Notes: generated from the letters alone by a model not told the origin. A stretch of 64,000 bases of DNA from Heterohyrax brucei (GCA_028571685.1 CM053162.1:47464851-47528850); one strand, 5' to 3'. Positions 1 through 11,500 are shown, numbered from the stretch's first letter. A program made the numbers and translations.

Positions 1-106
1 GAGACTCAGTGTAGGTGATGATGAGAACAAGTAACCAGACCCAGGCTTGGGGCAGGACTTTACCCTCCATCGATGATCTGTTTTAAACTTGAACATGCTG
101 CAAATA

Positions 107-250
107 GAAACGCTGGTGGTGTAGTGGTTAAGTGCTACGGCTGCTAACAAAACGTCTGGCAGTTTAAATCCACCAGGCATTGCTTAGAAACTCTATGGGG
201 CAGTTCCATTCTGTCATAGAGTCAGAGTCGACTCGATGGCAATGGGTTTA
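107..250 (+). mobile_element. AfroSINE/PSINE-type tRNA-derived SINE
   Basis: This is the first of the dominant SINE family of the window. The order is a tRNA-like head (ggtggtgtagtggttaagtg), a B-box-like stretch (cagtttaaatcc), a middle block (actctatggggcagtt) and a tail (gtcgactcgatggcaatgg). Such elements are pol III transcribed and mobilised in trans by a LINE. The head is not a functional tRNA because it lacks a complete cloverleaf. The family name is from memory; the identity as a repeat is secure because dozens of copies are in this window. Confidence 0.92.
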
Positions 251-917
251 TGGTTCAAATATCAACCAAGCAAGGGATCAAGCACACCATTATTGCAACA
301 TCTGTATTTTTCTTCCCCAACTTTTTTTTCTAAAATGTTCCCAACCTACACTAAAGTTGAAAGAAAAAAATGATGAAATCCACTTATTAGGTTGGATTCA
401 GCAGCTGTTAATATTTACTTTCTCTCTGTTAATATCTGCTGTATTTACCTGCCAACCTACCTATCTCAACACACATACACACGCATATATATGTACATAG
501 AAAATGAAACTTTTGAAGTAAACTACAGACAACTTACCATTTCACCCTAAATACTTCATTGTGTGTTTCCTAAGAATAAAGACATTTTCTTACACCTCAC
601 AATACCATTACCCATGAAATTTCACATTAGTGAAATAATATTTTCTAAAATGTAGCCCAAAATATGCCAGTTGTTCCAAAAATCTCCTTGAAAGTTTTTC
701 CCAACTCAGAATCTGATAAAGGATCAAGTACTTCATTTGATTGTCATGTTTCTTTTTTAGTCTCCTTTAATCCTTTAATTTAGAACAATCCCCGTAACTT
801 TTTTTGTCCTGTGTTTCGTGACACTGACATTTGACAGTTCAGACCAGTTGTCCTGTGTAATGCCCCCAATCTATGTGCGTGTCAGATTGTTTCTTTGTGA
901 TCAGACTTTTGTTAAGC
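251..917. other. Low-copy stretch, no gene seen
   Basis: AT-rich DNA. An open stretch of about 100 codons overlaps its start (from 180) but begins inside the SINE and has no protein character. I see no repeat family, splice-site pair or RNA gene here. Confidence 0.5.
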
Positions 918-993
918 TTGTGTGTATATACATACATACATATACATATGTGTATGTGTACATGTGTATATTATGTATGTATACACACACACA
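918..993. repeat. TA/TG/CA microsatellite
   Basis: A degenerate alternating purine-pyrimidine run (tatatacatacatacata, tgtatgtg, atacacacacaca) that abuts the 5' end of the next SINE. Confidence 0.85.
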
Positions 994-1137
994 GGGGAAA
1001 CCCTGGTGATGTAGTGGGTTAAGTGCTGCATCTGCTAATTGTAAGGTAGGCAGTTCAAATCCACCAGGTGCTCTGCGGAAACTCTATAGGGCACTTCTAC
1101 TCTGATCTCTAGAGTTGCTATGGGTTGGACCTGACTC
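994..1137 (+). mobile_element. AfroSINE copy
   Basis: Head 'gaaaccctggtgatgtag', B box 'cagttcaaatccacc' and a degraded tail 'gggttggacctgactc'. The middle block has lost a few bases. Confidence 0.9.
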
Positions 1138-2079
1138 TGTGTATTTCCCCCTGCAAGTTATCACGAAGTCCACAATATTAATTTGTTTGTTTATTGGAGA
1201 TGCTAAATATGACCATTTTTTTCAAATGTCATCCATCACATTTTTCTATTGTAAAGGTAATTTTTACTCTTTGAAATTAATAAGGAATAACAGTACTTTT
1301 TACCCTTTTGCAACTAATATGGAGTGAAAAGGGGATGCTTAGTGACTGAAATCTCCAACGATCCCAGTAGTTTAGCAGCTGTTGATGGTCCTTGGTTATT
1401 ATATCGGTGGTTACGAAGTGGAAATTTTTCTGATCATATCAGTCTTCTGTATTTATTAGTTGGCATTTATTTGTAAAAAAGAATAAAGAAAGAATTCTCC
1501 CCGTCTTTTTTTTATAGCTTCAGTTTAAATTCTAGATGCCTTCTTTTGTTTTGCTCAATATATCATAATCCATTATTATTATTTTTTTGATGCTCAAATT
1601 ATTTTAAATTTGGCTAGTACAAGCCAGTACCTTTAACTTCAGTTATTTACAATGACTTCTAAGATTATTATACCAGGGAAAAAAACAGGTGTTTTGTTCT
1701 GTGGATGGAGCAAATATTTTCTTTTGGGGAGTGGGATGTAGCGTTAGGTTTTGGACAGGAGATTAGAAGAGCTAACCAGGATTTTGTGATTTGAGTTGTG
1801 TAGTCATTTGAAGAATTTCTAGTTGGCCTAAGCCCCATGTGTTCATTGACTATGAATCAGAAAAAAGAAGAAAAGAAAAAGAAATACTAGTTGCTCTTCT
1901 GAGAAGCTAATTTACTTACTAGGAAACGATGAAGTCATAGAGGTGTCCCCAGAAGCAATCATTTGCACTGCACCATGACATTAACTGACATTAGAAAATA
2001 TTTTCTTCCTGCCCAGGATCTCCCAGGGTTATACTAAAGCTGTGTGCAGCAATATGGTTCACAGAAATGTAACTTTGTA
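1138..2079. other. Low-copy AT-rich stretch, no gene seen
   Basis: No recognisable repeat, no long conserved-looking frame and no convincing paired splice signals. Includes short T-rich and A-rich runs. Confidence 0.5.
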
Positions 2080-2240
2080 GGTCTGCACACATGAGTTCAA
2101 ATCCTAGTTTCTTCCCCAGCTAAGAGACCGTGGACAGATTACATCACTTCTCTTACGCTTAGTTTCCTCACTTATGTAGTGGGAATGCTTTGACCACTCC
2201 AGAGATCACTGTAATGGTTAAATTAGGATAATGTAGCTTA
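2080..2240 (+). mobile_element. MIR SINE, ancient
   Basis: Follows the MIR core in order: gagttcaaatcctagtttc, then a diverged 'gaccgtggacagattacatcacttctc', then 'agtttcctcacttatgtagtgggaat' and 'ggttaaattaggataatgta'. Highly diverged, as expected for a pan-mammalian element. Confidence 0.75.
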
Positions 2241-2392
2241 AAAAAATCCTATTTCCGTCAAGTTGATTCTGACTCGTAGGGGACCTTATAGAATGGAGAA
2301 CTGCCCATGGGGTTTCCAGTGAACAGCTGGTGGACTATTGATGTTTTGGCTGGCATCCAAATTCTTAACCACTGTACCACCAGGGCTCCAAT
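2240..2392 (-). mobile_element. AfroSINE copy, antisense
   Basis: Reads tail to head on the plus strand: 'gtcaagttgattctgactc', 'gaatggagaactgcccatgg', 'taaccactgtaccaccaggg'. It lies next to the 3' end of the MIR, which it probably entered. Confidence 0.88.
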
Positions 2393-2399
2393 GTAGCTG

Positions 2400-2511
2400 T
2401 ACCCCGTTACTGTTTAGTTGATTCAACTCAGGGTCAACCCTGTCGGGATTCAGACTGCTGACCTTTCGGTTAGCAGCCAAGTTGTTAACCACTGCACCAC
2501 CAGGGATCCTA
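2400..2511 (-). mobile_element. AfroSINE copy, antisense, internally shortened
   Basis: Has a tail 'gttgattcaactcagggtc' and a head 'taaccactgcaccaccagg', but the middle block with the 'actctatggggcagtt' segment is missing. Head-to-tail neighbour of the previous copy. Confidence 0.8.
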
Positions 2512-2734
2512 TGTAGTTTTAATGCTTACCAAGTAGTATGCACTCAAGATAAGTAACTCCTTTGAAAAGGGAGACAGAGAAGGAAATTAAGTTGTCGTAT
2601 GAATGGTGAAAAGCTCATGTTGTAGTAGCTAAACATAATGTAGTGAGCTGGCTGCACTAGGGTTAAGACATTCTTAAACCATTTCTACTGCTCCTGTCAG
2701 CCTGTAGCAAGTGTCTCTCACTCCTAGTTTATGA

Positions 2735-2835
2735 GGGGGATGGATTTTTCATCTGTTTTATTCACTGTTTTGTACTGCGTGAAACAAATTACGTATCTCT
2801 TGAACGAATGAATGCATGAGAGAGTAAGTGAATAC
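2735..2835 (+). mobile_element. Possible L2 3' end
   Basis: The wording 'ttcatctgttttattcactg' followed by 'gaacgaatgaatgcatgag' is like the L2 LINE 3' terminus (Tgttttgttcactgctgt, ttgaatgaatgaatga). Short and diverged. Confidence 0.35.
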
Positions 2836-4014
2836 AGCTAACCAGATAAAACTGCTTATGAGTGCTAGCTTTTCTAGAATTGGTTTCCTCTGACATGAAG
2901 TGGGATATCAGTCCACTACTGCCATGATTATACTGCTAACAAATTATTCTGAAGTTCTTAGAAAAAAACCTTTACTCTCATGGGTTTATAATTGGGTGCA
3001 ACTTGAACTCAGCTAGGCTGGCTCTGGGCCCTGGACTGTAGGCCATAAAGTTGGCATCTATTCTGCTTCCTTAGACCAATGGCTACCTAGGACGTGTGAT
3101 CTGTTTCCTGTATCTAATTCTGGGGCCCAAGATAAAGGGGAATGGTTACTTAGGGTATGCTCTTCTTCTGGAGGATCACCAGCGCTTAAGAGGGTATCCA
3201 CAAACATGGAAGCACAACTGAAGCCTCTACTCAGCATTGTACCCGTAACATCCTTTTGGCTGAAACAAGTCACGTCATCAAGCCCAAAGTCAAAGGTGTA
3301 GATGTATAATACATTACAGAGGAGGAAGGAACTGGGATCAATAATTCAATCTACTACAAGTGGGAATGGGGAGATTTTGGTCTTAAGGCCATAAGGCCTC
3401 CAGGGGTCTGTTGGGATTTGCACCTCTGGAAGTGAGCTCTTTCCCATTGCATCCATCTCCCCCGGACCTATGCCACTCTGTGATGCTCATACCTCCTGAG
3501 CACAGCCTACTGGACAGAATACTGTTGTTCCTCCAGGAAATCAACAGAGAAAAGAAGGGAAGATGGGACATTTCTTTATCAATGACCAACATCTTCACAT
3601 AGCAAGGGAATGATGAAATTGTGCACAAAAGTTTCAAAGTTCAAGGAAAAATTGCACAAGCAGTGAAACCCTTCACTTGGGGGTTGTGTCACAACTGTAC
3701 CCTCTATTTTCTTTGTCTGTCTTTCTCCAAGAGGTCTACTATTTCCAACCTTCCCAGAGTTATGGCCATCTGTCTTTTGGAAAGCACCACCAGGAGTGAT
3801 TTTACCTCTGGATCCCTTATTTCCTCCTATCACTGCCTTGCCCGACCCGCAGTCTGGAGCAGAGCCTGGGGGTTTCCAGCAGGGTGAACAGGTGTAGTCA
3901 GGGGTGGGCATGGATTCTTTAAGCTAAATCAACTTGCAGATCTTCCCATCACTGTAGTTGCAGCAGGAAAAATCACTCTTTTGACAATTTCATTGTATGA
4001 TTTTGGACATAGAC
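2836..4014. other. Low-copy stretch with an unassigned repeat-like part
   Basis: No gene is convincing. A minus-strand frame of 110 codons (3911-3579) and two overlapping plus-strand frames exist, but they cross each other and show no family character. Around 3250-3290 the wording 'caagtcacgtcatcaagccc' recalls an old interspersed repeat that I cannot assign. Confidence 0.4.
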
Positions 4015-4195
4015 ACGGAAACCCTAGTGGCAGAGTGGCTAAGTGCTATGGCTATGAATCAAAAAGTCAACCATTCAAATCCACCAGGTGCTCCTTGGAA
4101 ACGCAATGGAACAGTTTTACTCTGTCCTATAGGGTTTCTATAGAGTCACTATGAGTCTGAATCAACTCAGTGGCAACAGATTATTTTTATTTTGT
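4015..4195 (+). mobile_element. AfroSINE copy with small internal duplication
   Basis: The 'tatagggtttctatagagtcactatgag' region (4129-4156) has a doubled 'tatag' relative to other copies. It ends in a T-rich stretch 'ttatttttattttgttta'. Confidence 0.88.
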
Positions 4196-4310
4196 TTAGA
4201 CACAGGCGTACTTCCCCTTGCCTCTCCTAAGACAAGAGTGAGTTCTCAGAGGCATTACAAGCTCCCAGGTGCCAGAAAGGAGCCATGCACATCTTAATGG
4301 GTGAGCTCTT

Positions 4311-5345
4311 ATTTCTTTTTCTATTTTTTATTTAACATGACTGAGTGAAAATGTACATTCCCATATAAATTTACACGTCCACCTATATGCCGCTTCCACT
4401 GCTCTCCCTGTCCGGTGATAGCACACTATTCCTCTCTGCTCCATACATGTCTCATCCTCCCAATAGCCTCCTTTCGGCTCCTCTCCACCCACTCTCCTTC
4501 CTCCAGCCAGAGGTAAGCAGTAAACTGCTATATCTTAGAGATGTATAGAACCATAAAGTGCAACCAATATGTGGTCCCTCTGCATTGCCAAGTCCAATCC
4601 ATTCCTGTCCAAAGAGTGGACCTTTGTTATAATTTATGGGAAAGGGCACCATCAGGTCTGGAGGCCATGCTCTCAAGGGAACCCCCAAAACACTGGACCA
4701 TCAATTGAGGTCTTTTAGTGGAGATCTCAGGATGCACCCCTTTTTATTCTTGTGTTGCCAGTGAGACTCAACCTAGTGAGCTCCATCGTGGCTATCACTG
4801 GTGGTGGCTGGGCACCATCCGGTTCTTCCTGTCCCAAGTCGATGAAGGTACCCACTCTTGCGGGTCTCTCTGTCTTCTAGGTTGTCTTTACCACATGTCA
4901 TTTTGGTCCTCGGTGAGCATCCGTTCCTGCTGAGTTGGGCCCATTTGCTATGTCCTCGGATGGTAGCTTGGCGGCTTTTAAGACCCCCGACTCCACTCAC
5001 CAATGTGGGGTGCAGAGAGCTCTCTTAGCAAAATGCTAGTTGTGCCAATTGGGCTCGATTTCGCCTAAGAGCCTGGTCCCCTGACCCCTGCCCCAGCTAC
5101 TCTATCCTTGCAATATTGGGTTAAGATGGAAGGAGTACTCAAGTTATGCTGAAGTCCGCTTAATGTTGTTCTTGTTTCTAATGTGTGCTATCACCGCTTT
5201 CTCCCAATCAGACTTCTAGCAATTGTCTAAACTAAACCCTACCCCCCTCCTCTCCCTTGCAGTTGTCAAAGAGTGTTTTCTTCTATACACAAGTCTGTTT
5301 TTGAGATCTTATCGTAGAGGTCTCATACAGTACTTGTCCCTTTGT
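4311..5345 (-). other. L1 3' UTR with two conserved cores
   Basis: Core 1 (about 4791-4835; plus strand 'ggctgggcaccatccggtt') and core 2 (about 4974-4992; 'cttttaagacccccgac') recur in every L1 3' UTR of the window even where the rest differs. The UTR ends in a T-rich run on plus, the reverse of an A-rich tail containing AATAAA-like sequence. Confidence 0.8.
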
Positions 5346-8300
5346 CGCTGACTACTTTCACTCAACATAATGTCTTCCAGTTGAAACTAGGTTAGGAGAT
5401 GTTTCCTGGAATCATTGTTATTCTTTATCATTGCAGAGTGCTCCATTGAGTACATATACCATAGTTTACCTATCCATTCTTCTGTTGTTAGGCATCTGGG
5501 TTGGTTCCATCTTTTTGCTATCGTGGACTGTGCTGTGATAAACATTCTCATGCATGTGTCCGTTGGTGTGAAAGGCCTTGATTCTGTAGGATATATTCCA
5601 AGTAGTGGAATTACTGGGTCAAATGGTATATCAATATGCATTTTTTTAAGGAAGTGCCAGATTGCTTTCCAAAGAGGCTGGACCGTTTTGCAACCCCACC
5701 AACAGTGTAGGAGGGTTCCATTTTCTCCACAGCCTCTCCAGCATTTGTTGTTTTGTGTTTTCTGGATCCTGGCCAATCTTGTTGGGGTGAGATGGTATCT
5801 CATTGTCGTCTTGATTTGAATTTCTTTAATAACTAAAGATCGTGAACATGTCCGCATGTGTTTTTTGGCTTCCTGGATCTCCTCTTTAGTGAAATGTCTG
5901 TCCATCTTCTTTGCCCATCACTTAATTGGATGGTTTATCTTCTTCTTATTGATATTTTGTAGTATCTTATAGATTATGGAGATCAGATGTCGGTCTGACA
6001 TAGAGTTGCCAAATATTTTTTCCCATTCTGTGGGTGTTCTTTTAATTCTATTAATAAAGTCTTTGGATGAGCAAAAGTGTTTGATTCGTAAAAGTTCCCA
6101 TTTATCTATTTTCTCTTCTGTTGATTGTGGTTTCTTTGACAGATTTTGGAGTCTGTCCTCATTGTATACTAAAACTTCCATTGTTGTTCCTACCTTTTCT
6201 TGGGTGAGCTTTATCGTTTTAGGTTTGATATTTAGGTATTTTATCCAGTTGGAGTTGGTTTTTGTGTAAGGTGTAAGATATGGATCTTGATTCAGTTTCT
6301 TGCAGGTGCATAATCAATTTTGCCAGCACCATTTGTTGAAGATGCTGTTTTTACCCCAGTTTAATGTCTTAGGGCCTTTGCCGAATATCAGTTGTTCGTA
6401 GGCAGGTGGTGTCATCTCTGGGGTCTCAATTCTGTTCCATTGATCCATCTGTCTGTTCTTGTACCAGTACCAGGCTGTTTTGACCACTGTGGCAGTGTAG
6501 TATGTTCTAAGGTCGGGTAATGAGAGGCCTCCCAGTGTTTTCTTCTTCTTTAGTAGTACCTTACTTATCTCGGGCTTCTTCCCTTTCCAAACAAAATTGG
6601 TGATTTGTTTTTCCATCTCATTAAAAAATGATGCTGGAACTTGTATTGGGATTGCATTATATAAATAAATTGCTTTGGGTAAAATAGACATTTTCACAAT
6701 GTTAAGTCTTCCTATCCATGAGCAGGATAGGTTTTTCCATTTATCTAAGTGTCTCTTAGTTTCTTGTAGTAAGGGCTTGTAGTTCTCTTTGTAAAGGTCT
6801 GTTGTTTCTCTGGTTAGATTAATTCCTAGGTACCTTATCTTCTTAGGGGCTGTCGTAAATGGTATTGATTTGATAATTTCTTCCTTAACGGTCTCATTGT
6901 TAGTATAAAGGAATCCTACTGATTTACTTATGTTTATCTTGTATCCTAAGACTTTGCTGAACTCTTCTATCAGTTTCAGTAGCTTACTTATAGATTCCTT
7001 GAGGTTCTCTGCATATACAATCATATCATGTGCAAACAGGGAGATTTTAACTTCCTCTTTGCCGATGCAGATGCCCTTTATTTCTTGGTCTTGTCTAATT
7101 GCTCTGGCTAGAACTTCTAGCACAATGTTGAATAGGAGAGGTGAGACTGGGCATCCTTGTCTAGTTCCTGATCTCAAGGGAAAGTCTTTCAGTCTTTCTC
7201 CATTCAGGATGATGTGGGCAATTGGCTTTGTATAAATGGCCCTTATTGTGTTGAGGAATTTGCCGTCTGTGCCCATTTTGCTAAGTTTTTAGCATGAATG
7301 GGTGTTGGACTTTATCAAATGCCTTTTCTGCATCAGTGGACAAAATCAGGTGATCCTTGTCTTTTGTGTTATTTATGCGGTTAATCACGTTGTTTTTCTG
7401 ATGTTGAACCAGCCTTGCATCCCTGGTAAGAATCCCACTTGGTCATGATGGATTATTTTCTTGATATGTTGTTGTATTCTATTGGCAAGAATTATGTTGA
7501 AGATTTTTGCATCTAGATTCATGAGTGATATCGGCCTGTAGTTCTCTTTCTTTGTTGGGTCTTTCCCTGGCTTAGGTATCAGGGTTATGCTGGTTTCATA
7601 GAATGAATTTGGGAGTACTCCATCCCTTTCTATACTGTGAAACAGTCTCAGTAGTATTGGAGATAACTCTTCTCTAAATGCTTGGTAGAATTTTGCAGTG
7701 AAGACATCTGGGCCCGGACTTTTTTTGGTTGGCAGTGTTTTGATGACCTTTTCAATCTCTTCCTTTGTGATAGGTTTATTAAGTTGTTCTGCTTCATGTT
7801 GTGATAATTTGGGTAGGTGGTATGAGTCAAGGAATTTGTCCATTTCCCCTAGGTTTTCAAATTTGTTACAGTACACTTTTTCATAGTATTCTGTTATGAT
7901 ATTTTTGATTTCTGTTGCATCTGTGGTGAAAACTCCCCTCTCATTTCTAACTTTGGTTATTTGTTTCCTTTCCTGCTTTTCTTTAGTAAGTTTAGCCAGT
8001 GGTTTGTCAATTTTGTTGATCTTTTCAAAAAAGCAGCTTTTGGTCTTTTCAATTTTTTCAATTGTTTTTCTATTCTCTAATTCGTTTAGCTCTGCTCTAA
8101 TCTTTATGATCTCATTTCTTCTGGTGCCCGAGGGGTGCCTCTGTTGTTCTCTTTCTACTTGTTAAAGCTGTAGAGTTAATTCCTTGATTTGGTTTCTTTC
8201 TTCCTTCCAGATGTGTGCATTTATGGAGATAAACAGATCTCTGAGCACTGCTTTGGCTGTATCCCATAGGTTCTGGTAGGAAGTGTTTTCGTTCTCATTG

Positions 8301-9121
8301 GAGCCATGAATTTCTTTGATTCCTCCTTGATTTTCTCTATAACCCATTTTTTTTGAGCAAGATGTTGTTCAGTTTCCAAGAGTTCCATTTTCTATGCTTT
8401 TTCTGCTATTAATTTCAACTTTTATGGCTTTATGATCTGAGAAGATACTTTGCAGTAATTCAGTGGTATGGATTTTGTTGAGCATTGCATTATGGCCTAA
8501 CACATGGTCAATTCTGGAGAATGTTCCGTGTGCACTGGAGAAGAAGGTGTAGTTGTCTGCTGATGGGTGGAAAGTTCTGTATATATCAATGAGGTTTAGT
8601 TGCTTAATTATGTCAATGAGGTCTTCTGTATCTTTACTGAGCTTTTTTCTAGATGATCTGTCTGGTAATGAGAGTGGAGTGTTAAAGTCTCCCACTATTA
8701 TTGTGGAGTCATCTAGCTCTCTTTTGAGCATAGTCAGTGTTTCTTCGATGTTTTTAGGTGCTCTGATATTAGGTGCATAAATATTTAATATAGTTAAGTC
8801 TTGCTTGTGTACTGAACCTTTCAGCAATAAATAGTGTCCATCTTTGCCCACGATGGTGGATTTGACATTGAAATTGATTTTGTCTGAGATTAGAATTGCC
8901 ACCCCTGCTCTTCTTTGTTCATTGTTAGCTTGATATATATTCTTCCATCCTTTAATTTTCAGTTTGTTCCTATCTTTAGGTCTCAAGTGAGTTTCTTGTA
9001 GACAACATATGGATGGGTCATGTCTTTTGATCCAAGATGACACTCGGTGTCTCTTTACTGGAGCATTCAGTCCATTCACATTCAGTGTAATTATTGACAG
9101 GCATATGTTCACTTCTGCCAT
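5345..9121 (-). pseudogene. L1 ORF2 (endonuclease-reverse transcriptase), disrupted
   Basis: The order matches L1 ORF2p: an APE-type endonuclease (9121-8369, about 250 codons) with QETHL, GDFNT, RIDHVL and SDHKAI present; a linker; then the RT. RT fragments carry [21 protein letters not shown] (7876-7385), DAEKAFD (motif A, near 7334-7314) and [14 protein letters not shown] (from 7276). The C-terminal part (5905-5387) has the CWRGCGENGTLLHCWW cysteine-histidine knuckle. Damage: a stop closes the endonuclease frame at 8369, frame breaks or stops occur near 8162, 7880, 7385-7300, 6314-6181 and 5910, and a late stop sits at 5387 where the 50.4 kb copy reads a tryptophan codon. Motif C reads FAHD instead of FADD, removing a catalytic aspartate (7028-7030). 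ORF2p would nick DNA and prime reverse transcription on target DNA; this copy cannot. Confidence 0.93.
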
Positions 9122-9539
9122 TGTGATATGTTTATTTTTATGTTGATGTTTTCTCTGTTCTTATTAGTCTGTTCTGGACCATTCTTTTTTGTGAGTTGAT
9201 TTTTCACCTTTTTCAGAGCTGGTTTTGTAGTTGTTGAGATTCCTATGTTACATTTCTTGAAATAGTATGATACATCTTTGTTGTGCTTTACAGCTGCCCG
9301 TATGATCCCCCTTAATAAACTGTATATAAACCCAATTTTAATTACTACCAGTCTTGTCATCTTCCTCTCCATCTGGAAGGACTGTAACAACTGTAGTACA
9401 TCCCTCTTTTTATTATGATGACACCATAGTTTTCATGATGATCACTGGATTGCTTCTTTCCATATCAAAGCTATGATTGACTTTTGAGCCTTCCTAACTG
9501 AGTAGAGTTTTGAGTAGTGTGTCGTTCTAAAATATAAAT

Positions 9540-10500
9540 TTAATGGTTTCGTTCTTCTAAGCCAGAGCCAAGAACTTCTTTCAGTATTTCTTGTAGTTTG
9601 GGTTTGGTTTTTACAAAGTCTCTGAATTTCTGTTTATCTGGGAATGTCTTAATTTCATTTTCGTATTTGAAAGATAGTTTTGCAGGATATATAATTCTTG
9701 ATTGGAAGTTCTTCTCCTTCAAGGCTTTGAATATGCCATGCCACTATCTCTGTGCCAGCATGGTTTCTGTTGAGAAATCTGACGGGAGCCTACAGGGTTT
9801 TCCTCTGAATGTTAGCTTTGCTTTGAGTCTTGCTGCCTTTAAGAGTTGCTGCTTATGTTTCATTTTGTTAAGCTTGATTATAATATGTCTTAGAGTCTTT
9901 CTTTTGAGATCTATATTGGGTGGTGTACGATATGCATCTGAGATGTCTATATTCTCTTCCTTCATGATTTCTGGGAAGTTGTCTTTCAGCAGCTCAGCAA
10001 TGATACTCTCTGTGTTCTCAGATGTCTCATCCTGTTCAGGGACTCCAACTAATTGAAGGTTGTTCCTCTTAATAGAGTCCCACGTGCTTCTTAATGTTTC
10101 TTCATTTTTCTTGTTTCTTTTTTCTGATTTATGCTCATGGATGCAGGCATCAGTAGCTCTGTCTTCCAAGTCAGAAATTCTTTTTTCTATTTGTTCCATT
10201 CTGTTTTCTTGGCTTTGCATGGAAATTTCTATGTCTTTGATTTTGTTCTTGATCTGTTGGATTTCAGAGTACTGGTGTTCCATCAGATTGAACAGCTTGC
10301 TTAATTTTTCATTTTGTTCTGCTGTATTTTGTATTAAGGTCTAGAAGGGCTCTGTATATAATCATTTTGTATCCACTTCCTGATGCTTTCATAAAAGTTT
10401 CTTCATCTGGAAAACTCCTTGGTTGCTTTGTTTGGGAGCCTTGTGAAGCCATGGATGATTTCTTGTATGCCACAATTGTCTGTTGCTTTTTGGGTCCCAT
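9540..10500 (-). pseudogene. L1 ORF1 (RNA-binding chaperone), disrupted
   Basis: Three successive frames make up the ORF: 10500-10309 (N-terminal, starts MGPKKQQTI), 10283-9744 (coiled coil followed by the RRM-like core) and 9722-9540 (C-terminal domain). The coiled coil is visible as heptad-like IQQIKNKIKDIEISM and MEQIEKRISDLED; the core contains NLQLVGVPE and AYRTP-like segments. The frame shifts between 10309 and 10283, and a stop falls between 9744 and 9722. Total length, about 320 codons, is usual for mammalian L1 ORF1p, a trimeric RNA-binding protein of the L1 ribonucleoprotein. ORF1 and ORF2 are separated by about 420 bases, which is longer than in human L1. Confidence 0.9.
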
Positions 10501-11500
10501 GTGAATCTGTAGAGGCTGGAAGAGGTACTGTGAGGATGGATTGCAAATGTTTCTCTAGGCTGTCTTCAAATGTAAAGCAAAAGGTATCTGACCACTTCAC
10601 AAGTCAGTTAGATTGTCAGGTGTAGAGGTCCCTCATCTCAACTGACAAAGTAAGCGCCGCTATATTCAACCCCAGATGATAACAAACTAGTTCACAATAC
10701 AGCAATGCTACTGCTCTGTTGGCCTCTGCTCACAGGGCCTAGCCTTAGCTGACACTGTGTCGAGTGCCGCTTTTGTGATAGAAAAGCGCTCTCCTGTGGG
10801 CAGGCTCTGGCTCCCAAGCTAAAAATTAGGTCCAGCTGCGGCCACCGTATCCATGATTGCGCCTTCCACACAGGCAGCAGACAGAGGGGCTAAAAGTGCC
10901 GAGAGGTAGTGATTCCTCTGTTTCTGTTGCAGGGCCTGCAGCGTAGGTGGCACTGGGAAAATTACTGCTTTTCTGTCAGAGAAGTGCTGTCCCGTTTGCA
11001 GGCACTGGCTCCCAGGCTAAGAATGAGGTCCCGCTAAAATCTCGGTACCAACATGGCGTCCCGCACACTGACTGCGGAATTCCGTTCAAACCCCGCTGAC
11101 GCAGGTATAAAACGAAAGGCTCAAAGTGGCTAGATTAACAGAGTCTTAAGCCTGGCTCTCAGAATATGGGGATTTTGCCTGCCTATCCCCCCAGCAGCGC
11201 ATCTGCTCTAGCTGCTAGGGGAGACTCTGCTCCGTCCACCGGCCAAGACAGAGAAAAAAAAGTCAAAATGGTGCGTTTACCTTCAGTCGGTGAGAGCCGG
11301 GCTAGCCAGGAGTGGGAGTCAGCGACAGAGAGGAGGTTTTTCACTCAGTGGTATGAAGTCCCAATTAACAGCTCTGTGCCGTGTCCAGAGGCTGATTAGG
11401 TGATCAGAAGGCTCCGTTTGATTATCAGTTCAGGTCTTGGTTTCCAGAGGGATATAAGGAGATGTGGGCTTAGTCCGCCATCTTGACTCCGCCCCCCGAG
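10501..11500 (-). promoter_or_regulatory. L1 5' UTR / internal pol II promoter
   Basis: About 1 kb, more GC-rich than its surroundings. A YY1-type site (caagatggcgg, minus strand, 11485-11475) lies some 15 bases from the 5' end, the same position as in human L1, where it fixes the start of transcription. Two similar blocks of about 198 bases follow each other (about 10733-10930 and 10931-11130). A second 'catggcg' lies near 11052. Promoter function is inferred from family knowledge. Confidence 0.7.

Larger units (their letters stand above)
4311..11500 (-). mobile_element. Near-full-length L1 LINE
   Basis: A 7.2 kb L1 read on the minus strand: promoter-bearing 5' UTR (11500-10501), ORF1 (10500-9540), ORF2 (9121-about 5345), a 1 kb 3' UTR and an A-rich tail (T-rich on plus at 4311-4337). 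The 5' terminus 'ctcggggggcggagtcaaga' is of the kind that starts mammalian L1s. No SINE has landed in the whole 7.2 kb, so it is probably younger than most neighbours. Two truncated close relatives lie at 49366-50630 and 55969-57062. I could not see a target-site duplication. It cannot be autonomous: both ORFs are broken. Confidence 0.95.

Noticed and set aside
107..180. tRNA gene calls at AfroSINE heads (here and in all other copies)
   Set aside because: Only promoter-box-like words remain; no complete cloverleaf can be drawn and the same head recurs about 45 times.
3579..3911. Minus-strand frame of 110 codons
   Set aside because: It overlaps a plus-strand frame of 88 codons, has no recognisable family features and no transcript signals.
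4311..11500. An active L1
   Set aside because: ORF1 is shifted and stopped, ORF2 has several breaks and a catalytic substitution.
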